11,023 nucleotides of DNA from Methanobacteriota archaeon (GTDB lineage Archaea; Thermoplasmatota; Poseidoniia; Poseidoniales; Poseidoniaceae), in NCBI GenBank assembly GCA_018662715.1, contig JABJFP010000225.1, positions 1 to 11,023 on the forward strand, written 5' to 3'. Of the stretch, positions 6,509 through 11,023 are shown in pieces. Numbering within the stretch: the stretch's first letter is position 1; each line of letters starts with the position of its first letter. The notes under the pieces were generated by a model. It was given only the letters and a program-made list of their open reading frames with translations, had not been told where the DNA came from and did no database searches. The translations under genes were made by a program, and so were the position numbers.

Positions 6509-7318
6509 TCAGGATAGAAGTGCAAGCAAACATGCCCAAATTGGTTCCAGACGGTCGTTAGCTTGTGCAGACACTTCTTCGTGATCAAGATCTTTGGTAT
6601 CGTCTCCTGGCTCTCGGCCTGCTCCCCAGTTTGATGAGATGCAGACAGCCGCGTAGGGAAGGCTGAGTTCTTTAGCAAGTTTTGCTTCTCTCGGCATCGT
6701 CATTCCAACCATGTCTCCACCAAGCAAACCGATAGCGTCCACTTCAGCCTTGGTTTCAAACTGTGGTCCCTGTGTCAGCCAGTATGTGTAACGGATCCGT
6801 TCATCGGCATTGAAGTCCTGACTGGTTCTAAGAGCAACTTCAAGGAGACCATTCATGGACTCATCAAAAGGAACGGTAACAGAGGTAAACACCGACTCAT
6901 CATCGTGGAAGGTTGCTGCTACGCCAGTAAAATCGATGTACTGGTCGGCCAATCCAACCTTCCCCGGGGGGAAGGAAGCATGAATTGCACCAACCGAACA
7001 AACGGCCATGATTCCGTCAAGATTTGCATCATTCATTGCACGCATGTTGGCTCGATGGTTGATTTGATGTGGAGGGCGTCCGTGTCCGCTTGCGTTGTGA
7101 TGGCGTTGGAGGAAAATCAATTCCTTTTCAACGCCCTGAGCATCAAGAGTAATGCATGTTAACGGAACGCTACCATAAGGCGTATTCGTTTCAATGACTT
7201 CTCTACTGACGACAGAAATTCCATGTTCTGAGAATCGCTCATCAAGGTTCATGTTCACTAGACCCGTGCCTCCAATGATTCCCAAACGCAGCATACCATG
7301 CTGAGCGAGCACCACCAT
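6509..7318 (-). CDS. mtnP: MTA/MTI phosphorylase family (purine nucleoside phosphorylase) enzyme
   Basis: This enzyme splits a purine (methylthio)nucleoside with phosphate to give free base and (methylthio)ribose-1-phosphate. From the ATG at 7318 it is 269 residues. It has IIGGTGL near the start (GGTG 16-19), a RHHN motif at 72-75 leading to PPHQINHRAN (82-91), TQGPQFET (182-189), VGMTMPREAKLA from 204, and SNWGAG at 229-234. The last motif has Asn where adenosine-type MTA phosphorylases have an Asp pair (TDYD), suggesting a 6-oxopurine substrate such as methylthioinosine, inosine or guanosine. Start choice: 7318 has AGGG upstream; 7294 begins right at the fold (MLRLGIIGG); 7360 would overlap the previous gene by 14 bases. 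The symbol reflects the family rather than a proven substrate. Confidence 0.85.
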   Translation of the reverse strand: MVVLAQHGMLRLGIIGGTGLVNMNLDERFSEHGISVVSREVIETNTPYGSVPLTCITLDAQGVEKELIFLQRHHNASGHGRPPHQINHRANMRAMNDANLDGIMAVCSVGAIHASFPPGKVGLADQYIDFTGVAATFHDDESVFTSVTVPFDESMNGLLEVALRTSQDFNADERIRYTYWLTQGPQFETKAEVDAIGLLGGDMVGMTMPREAKLAKELSLPYAAVCISSNWGAGREPGDDTKDLDHEEVSAQANDRLEPIWACLLALLS

Positions 7319-7346
7319 GTGAACCCTGCGGAAGACGAAGGAGAAT

Positions 7347-8294
7347 TCATTCCCATCCATTCATGTCGTTGATGGCTTGGACCGCAGACATGACATCCCC
7401 GTCTTCCCACCAATCAACTGCGACAAATGTAGGGCGCTTGCCGTGCAATTGCCAGCATTCTTGAGCTCGCTCAATAAGGAAACTGGGGTCATTCGCTTGA
7501 TCTCCTCGGCTTGGGTCAGACAACCCAAGAGGGCCCCTCAGCCAGTTATTCATGTGATACACAGATTGGTCCGGGTCTCCACGCAGGGGGTCACAATTCA
7601 TGTCTTCAGGATTTTCTTCGGCGAAATTTGTTGTCCAACTGTGTGTTAAAAAGTCGTGAATCCAGGGATAATTAGGGTCACCTGATTGTTCCCAAAAAAC
7701 GACAAGCGGGGTCTCTGAAACAATCATCTGTTCAAGTGTTGGCCAGGGAGAATTCATGTCATGGACAAATGTACGCTCATCCAATCCAGATTCGGAGAAT
7801 ACATTTGCAAGATGCTCTGGTTGAACATAATTTTCAACCAATAACGTAACGACATCGTGAGGCGAATTATCCATGAGTGCTGCTAGCGCAGACAACCATG
7901 CAATTGCATCAATACTTCCGTAGATGCAAGGACTAGCGCCGCGGTCATCATCTCCGTGGCACAGACGGACGTTTCCTTGGCTTTCATCGTTAAGATTCTC
8001 ATAATGCGTGTCAATCATGAATGCACGAATGCCTGCATCCCACTGCGCAGCAAGACCGGTTTGATGGTTGCTTGCGGGGTATAGAATTCCGTCTTCATGT
8101 GTTGCGAACGAATTATGTGTTTCGGGGAAGGTCACGTCATCATAACTTCTCGAACATAATTCTACTTGCCCGTTACATGCGATGCCTTCGGGGAGGGATT
8201 CTTCAATTGTTGAAGTCGAAACAATCCCGCCTGTTGTACAACCTGGAAGGATTAAAATGATGAACAACAGAAGCGTTGAGGTTCTGTTGCCCAT
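7347..8294 (-). CDS. PI-PLC-like phosphodiesterase lipoprotein
   Basis: A 315-residue exported protein. The N-terminus MGNRTSTLLLFIILILPGCTTGG is a lipoprotein signal with lipobox LPGC, so Cys19 should be lipidated and the protein tethered outside the cell. The mature part looks like the X-domain TIM barrel of phosphatidylinositol-specific phospholipase C. It has FPETHNSFA with a likely catalytic His60, GIRAFMID (88-95), RLCHGDD with a second His113, and DVVTLLVENY. A WPTLEQMI segment typical of this family follows. These two histidines are the acid/base pair known in bacterial PI-PLC. Cys40/Cys47 and Cys112/Cys123 could form disulfides. Archaeal lipids include inositol head groups, but whether this cuts phospholipids, glycans or another phosphodiester is not shown. 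It lies 60 bases after eS1 and 28 bases before the phosphorylase start. Confidence 0.8.
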   Translation of the reverse strand: MGNRTSTLLLFIILILPGCTTGGIVSTSTIEESLPEGIACNGQVELCSRSYDDVTFPETHNSFATHEDGILYPASNHQTGLAAQWDAGIRAFMIDTHYENLNDESQGNVRLCHGDDDRGASPCIYGSIDAIAWLSALAALMDNSPHDVVTLLVENYVQPEHLANVFSESGLDERTFVHDMNSPWPTLEQMIVSETPLVVFWEQSGDPNYPWIHDFLTHSWTTNFAEENPEDMNCDPLRGDPDQSVYHMNNWLRGPLGLSDPSRGDQANDPSFLIERAQECWQLHGKRPTFVAVDWWEDGDVMSAVQAINDMNGWE

Positions 8295-8318
8295 GGCCTA
8301 CGCCATGCTAACTCAATC

Positions 8319-8350
8319 AAAAAGACCACCGGTAACCTCTTGCGAGGTTA
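8319..8350 (-). terminator. Terminator-like GNRA hairpin after eS1
   Basis: Four bases past the eS1 stop the transcript forms a perfect 7-bp stem, TAACCTC and GAGGTTA, closed by the stable GCAA tetraloop (8333-8350). A run of five T follows nine bases further on (8319-8323). This is terminator-like, but the gap before the short T run is longer than in bacterial intrinsic terminators. It could also be a 3'-end stabiliser or attenuator within an operon. Confidence 0.5.
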
Positions 8351-8354
8351 ATGC

Positions 8355-9320
8355 TCATTCAGAGAGACGTGTGATAAGGTCAGCCTTCTTTCCAGAAACT
8401 GGTTTCCCAGCAGCCTTGAGAAGTTCCTTGAGTTCGGCAACGGTCATCTTGTCATAGGCTGGAGCGTCTGCTTCGGCCTTTTCTTCGACAACTGTGGCTT
8501 CTTCAACAGCTTCTTCTGGGGCAGCAACAGGTGCTGCTTCCTTAGGAGCATCTTCAACAACTTCGTCGCTTTCTGCTTCTTCGCCAGATTCCTCGTCCCC
8601 TTCGTCAGCCATAGCAGCAGCGAGAGCAGCAGCCTTCTTGGCCTTGAATTCTGCATCATCACGTGCTTCTTGTGCGTGAATCTCGTCAAGAGTTGGTCCG
8701 GATGTGGTAACGACACCATCTTGCAAGAGTTGGCTCTTACGGATGGCGACTGAGCGGACTGGATAAATTGGTTTGACACCCTTTCGGATTTCCTCTTCCA
8801 ATGAACCATCAAGAATTGCATCCTGTAGGGATGCATAGGTATTCTTAGCAGCAAAGGCGATGATGATTTCACGAGTTTTGGTACGCATGTCTTGCTTCAC
8901 TGAAGTTTGAACACGCTGCTGTGTGATGATCAATGGCTTCATTCGAACCAGGTAACCATCTGTGGTCACGACGTCAACAACATCGTCTACCTTTCCACGG
9001 TATCGGCGAATCTGCCGACGGATGTGGTCTGTTTGGTGGTGGTGGCCGATGAATGTCGTCAATGCATCTTGACCAACGCATTCCGTAACTCGGAACCGTA
9101 GGATAACGTGCATCTTGGAGAAATCTCCGCCAAATTCTTGTTGAGTCATTTCGTAAACACGACCGATGATATGCTCATCAGATTCACCGATTGTTTCGCC
9201 AATACGCTTGAAATCCCAGGGGTGTCGAGGTGCTCGGATGGTGTACCATCGCTTTGTCTTCCACTTGTCACGTTGCTTACGTGCTGCTGCACGTGCCTTT
9301 GCACTGATTTTCTTTGCCAT
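8355..9320 (-). CDS. rps3ae: Ribosomal protein eS1 (S3Ae) with C-terminal SAP domain
   Basis: A small-subunit protein shared by archaea and eukaryotes, placed near the platform and mRNA exit in known structures. The ATG at 9320 begins MAKKISAKARAAARKQRDKW, a typical basic N-terminus; a TTG nine bases upstream is less likely. The core (about 1-207) has eS1 marks such as WKTKRWYTI, IGRVYE, FRVTECVGQDALTTF, VVTTDGYLVR and QMRTKTRE-like KQDMRTKTREII. The family usually ends near 200-230 residues, but this one has 321. After a coiled Ala-rich helix comes an acidic Glu/Ala-rich linker (about 238-287), then MTVAELKELLKAAG and GKKADLITRLSE (292-321), a clear SAP nucleic-acid-binding motif. It heads a minus-strand series and is divergent from the RNA-binding gene. 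Confidence 0.95.
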   Translation of the reverse strand: MAKKISAKARAAARKQRDKWKTKRWYTIRAPRHPWDFKRIGETIGESDEHIIGRVYEMTQQEFGGDFSKMHVILRFRVTECVGQDALTTFIGHHHQTDHIRRQIRRYRGKVDDVVDVVTTDGYLVRMKPLIITQQRVQTSVKQDMRTKTREIIIAFAAKNTYASLQDAILDGSLEEEIRKGVKPIYPVRSVAIRKSQLLQDGVVTTSGPTLDEIHAQEARDDAEFKAKKAAALAAAMADEGDEESGEEAESDEVVEDAPKEAAPVAAPEEAVEEATVVEEKAEADAPAYDKMTVAELKELLKAAGKPVSGKKADLITRLSE

Positions 9321-9453
9321 ATTGTTCAACTCGGTTCGTGTATTGCGGGGGCTACCCCACTTGCACTCCGCCCACTAACCTCCCCTATTTGAAGGAGCCT
9401 CATCGTCACATTCTCAGTGCGTCCAAGGGATTGTAGGATTTGGACGTAGATTC
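9321..9453. promoter_or_regulatory. Divergent intergenic region between eS1 and the RNA-binding gene
   Basis: This must carry the promoter for eS1 and probably that of the opposite gene. A GGGG-GCTA-CCCC mini hairpin at 9347-9358 would lie in the eS1 leader if transcription starts further up. TCAAATAG on the minus strand near 9386-9393 is a weak TATA candidate. No tRNA or small ORF is convincing. Confidence 0.35.
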
Positions 9454-9480
9454 GGTAACCTCATGTGCCCCAAGGTTACC
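9454..9480 (+). repeat. Inverted repeat spanning the start of the RNA-binding gene
   Basis: GGTAACCT (9454-9461) and AGGTTACC (9473-9480) form a perfect 8-bp inverted repeat with an 11-base loop. The GTG start at 9465 lies in that loop. It could be an operator or an RNA hairpin presenting the start codon. Confidence 0.55.
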
Positions 9481-9962
9481 CGCGAGATGTGGGCCTGCAT
9501 CATATCACGTGGAGAGCAACGGCTGCCGCCGTAGCCAATGTTGATGCCGTGGCTGACGCAGTAGCTTGGCTCGTAGGAGATGAGTCATGGGTTGATGTTG
9601 AACGTACAACGTCACACTACGGGTCTGAAATACATATGATTACTGCATTTTGCAAGAAAAAATCTGCCGCACTTGAGTCCTTTGCTCGACTTGGCTCGGA
9701 GAACTTAGCGCTCCTATCCAAGGAGTTTGAAACACGAATGGATGAAAGCAATACACTTCATTTTAGAGTAGACTTGAACGCCCTTATCGGTGGCAAAGTA
9801 ATCCTCTCTGACGCTTCAAAGCCAGATACCATCAAAGGGCAAATCAAGATTGAAGTCTATCCTGGCCAGACCATCCGAACAGAATTTGATTCCATTATCG
9901 CTCGTGCATCAGAACAACCGCCTACACCCCACGGGGATGAGAATCTCATTGAAGGGAAGTGA
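9465..9962 (+). CDS. COG1325-type archaeal RNA-binding protein
   Basis: This 165-residue protein fits the archaeal RNA-binding family once called DUF54 or predicted exosome subunit (COG1325). Its pattern runs: strand HHITWRATAAA, helix VDAVADAVAWLVGDE, strand VDVERTTSHYGSEIHMITA with the characteristic SHYG (family: GHYGN), helix KSAALESFARLGSENLALL, then RMDESNTLHFRVDLNALIGGKVILS, which matches the family's Leu-x-Leu-Arg-hydrophobic-Asp segment. The role is RNA binding, perhaps with the exosome or ribosome; direct evidence is limited. A TAA at 9456 in the same frame limits the start to GTG 9465 or GTG 9489. There is no Shine-Dalgarno, so it may be leaderless or structured (see the inverted repeat). 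The acidic C-terminal tail (PPTPHGDENLIEGK) overlaps the start of the next gene. Confidence 0.8.
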   Translation: MPQGYPRDVGLHHITWRATAAAVANVDAVADAVAWLVGDESWVDVERTTSHYGSEIHMITAFCKKKSAALESFARLGSENLALLSKEFETRMDESNTLHFRVDLNALIGGKVILSDASKPDTIKGQIKIEVYPGQTIRTEFDSIIARASEQPPTPHGDENLIEGK

Positions 9963-11023
9963 TTGCATTTCTACTTCCTTTCTGAAGGCAATGGCACTCA
10001 CTGCTTTGATGTTGACCTCGGTAGCCTTTGTTCAAGCACAAGCATCCGATGAACAATCAGTTCCAATCAATGACGCCCCCAAGTGCAATGCTCAACGAGA
10101 ACATTGGACCGTCGGTTTAGTTTCATGTACCAACGAGTCACACGGTGGATTCACATTGTTTTCACCATTCCCATCCAACACATCTTACCTCATTGATGAG
10201 GAAGGACGTGAAATCAACTCATGGGCGTCCCCAGGTGGTCATCGCCCGGGTGCATCAGCATACATGCTTGACGATGGAAGTCTCTTGAGGACCGGTAACA
10301 TTGGTAACGAGTCCACTGGTAATTTCAGCGGTGGAGGCATAGGTGGAAAGTTAGAGAGAATTGCATGGGATGGCACGCTCATGTGGTCTTGGGAGTATTC
10401 ATCCTCAACTGCGATCACCCATCATGACATTGAACCATTACCGAACGGCAATATTCTCGCAATTGCTTGGGAAGACAGAAGCGAACAAGAGGCGTTGCAA
10501 GCAGGAAGGAATCCAGACATAGCAAGCGACTCTCCTGGTGGTCAAGGAAATATTTGGCCTGACCAGATTATTGAAATCGAACCCGTCGGTTCAGATGATG
10601 CAAACATTGTTTGGCAGTGGCATGCATGGGACCATCTCATCCAAAATTACGACCCAACCAAGGACAATTACGGCACGGTTGAGGAACACCCGGAGTTGCT
10701 CAACATCAACTACGTCACTCAGTCGGGAAACCAAGCAGGAAGGGCCGATTGGATGCATTGTAACAGCATTGACTACAATGCCGAATTGGACCAAATAATG
10801 ATTTCATGCAGAGGGATGGATGAATTTTACATCATTGACCACAGCACGACAACTGAAGAAGCAGCAGGGCATACTGGAGGTATTTACGGCAAGGGAGGAG
10901 ATTTCCTCTACAGATGGGGAAACCCTCAGGTCTACGGTAAAGGCTTGTCAAGCAACCAACAATTGTTTGGTCAGCATGATGTCCAATGGATTGGAGAAGG
11001 GCATCCCGATGAAGGAAGCATCA
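9937..11023 (+). CDS. Exported arylsulfotransferase-family protein, 3' end cut off
   Basis: The frame stays open to the right edge, with 362 residues seen. ATG 9937 overlaps the previous gene by 26 bases and gives a signal peptide: basic n-region to Lys17, hydrophobic AMALTALMLTSVAFV, cleavage near QAQA/SDE at 36. ATG 9991 is an alternative start with a short n-region. The mature part is an arylsulfotransferase-type beta-propeller (ASST). It has THHDIEPLPNGNILAIAWED (His162/163), then WMHCNSIDYNAELDQIMISCR (His274 and Arg292) and QHDVQWIG (His347). These match His252, His356, Arg374 and His436 of E. coli AssT in order, and the His-to-Arg spacing of 18 is identical. AssT moves sulfate between phenolic compounds through a sulfo-histidine. 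The natural substrate here is unknown, and some family members are not proven sulfotransferases. Confidence 0.85.
   Translation, partial: MRISLKGSDCISTSFLKAMALTALMLTSVAFVQAQASDEQSVPINDAPKCNAQREHWTVGLVSCTNESHGGFTLFSPFPSNTSYLIDEEGREINSWASPGGHRPGASAYMLDDGSLLRTGNIGNESTGNFSGGGIGGKLERIAWDGTLMWSWEYSSSTAITHHDIEPLPNGNILAIAWEDRSEQEALQAGRNPDIASDSPGGQGNIWPDQIIEIEPVGSDDANIVWQWHAWDHLIQNYDPTKDNYGTVEEHPELLNINYVTQSGNQAGRADWMHCNSIDYNAELDQIMISCRGMDEFYIIDHSTTTEEAAGHTGGIYGKGGDFLYRWGNPQVYGKGLSSNQQLFGQHDVQWIGEGHPDEGSI

Noticed and set aside
6958..6975. Near-perfect palindrome CCTTCCCC-GG-GGGGAAGG
   Set aside because: It lies inside the phosphorylase coding sequence, where it encodes the SFPPGKVG segment. Codon choice explains it without a regulatory role.
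8444..8872. Long second frame on the minus strand inside eS1
   Set aside because: It is a Leu/Lys-rich shadow of the repetitive Ala/Glu linker in another frame.
9331..9360. GGTTCG and GGGG-GCTA-CCCC suggesting a tRNA end
   Set aside because: No acceptor stem, D-arm or anticodon arm can be built around it. It is only a 4-bp mini hairpin.
10308..10325. Short tandem GGTAAC repeats resembling the eS1-flanking element
   Set aside because: They encode the TGNIGN turn of the arylsulfotransferase, and the full nonamer is absent.

Overview
The window looks like a piece of a marine euryarchaeal genome, most likely Marine Group II (Candidatus Poseidoniales, Thermoplasmatota). The archaeal assignment rests on gene content: ribosomal protein eS1, a ZPR1 zinc-finger protein, an archaeal/eukaryotic-type tryptophanyl-tRNA synthetase and a COG1325-type RNA-binding protein have no usual bacterial counterparts. 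The lineage is an inference, from these genes occurring with bacterial-type ThyA, DHFR and a PlsC acyltransferase, with secreted proteins carrying signal peptides or lipoboxes, and from the very tight gene packing. No CRISPR array, insertion sequence, tRNA or rRNA was seen, and no gene-free stretch exceeds about 150 bases.

Layout. (1) 2-436 (+): the 3' part of a ZPR1 gene, whose stop overlaps that of trpS. (2) 3134-433 (-): a secreted NodB-like/unknown protein, an in-frame TGA, a second ORF with a C-terminal membrane anchor, then trpS. The first two ORFs are probably one protein interrupted by a stop codon. (3) 3257-6103 (+): plsC-like acyltransferase, an unrecognised 242-residue protein, thyA and folA, closely spaced and probably an operon. 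thyA and folA have the same AGGTGA ribosome-binding site at the same spacing. (4) 9320-6104 (-): eS1 with an unusual acidic tail and SAP domain, a terminator-like GNRA hairpin, a PI-PLC-like lipoprotein, a nucleoside phosphorylase of the MTA phosphorylase family and a MazG-like pyrophosphohydrolase. (5) 9465-11023 (+): the RNA-binding protein, whose start codon lies in the loop of a perfect hairpin, overlapping an arylsulfotransferase gene that runs off the window.

How the genes fit together. ThyA makes dTMP and oxidises methylene-tetrahydrofolate to dihydrofolate, and DHFR regenerates tetrahydrofolate. The MazG-like enzyme may clean the nucleotide pool, and the phosphorylase salvages purine nucleosides or methylthio-nucleosides. 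TrpRS, eS1, ZPR1 and the COG1325 protein belong to translation and RNA metabolism. The NodB-like protein, the PLC-like lipoprotein and the arylsulfotransferase are exported and act at the cell surface, in keeping with a heterotrophic marine archaeon that processes polymers, lipids or sulfated compounds.

The points most worth a second look are the in-frame TGA separating the signal peptide and its membrane anchor, the SAP domain fused to eS1, the paired GGTAACCTC elements on both sides of eS1, and the Asn-containing base-binding motif in the phosphorylase.
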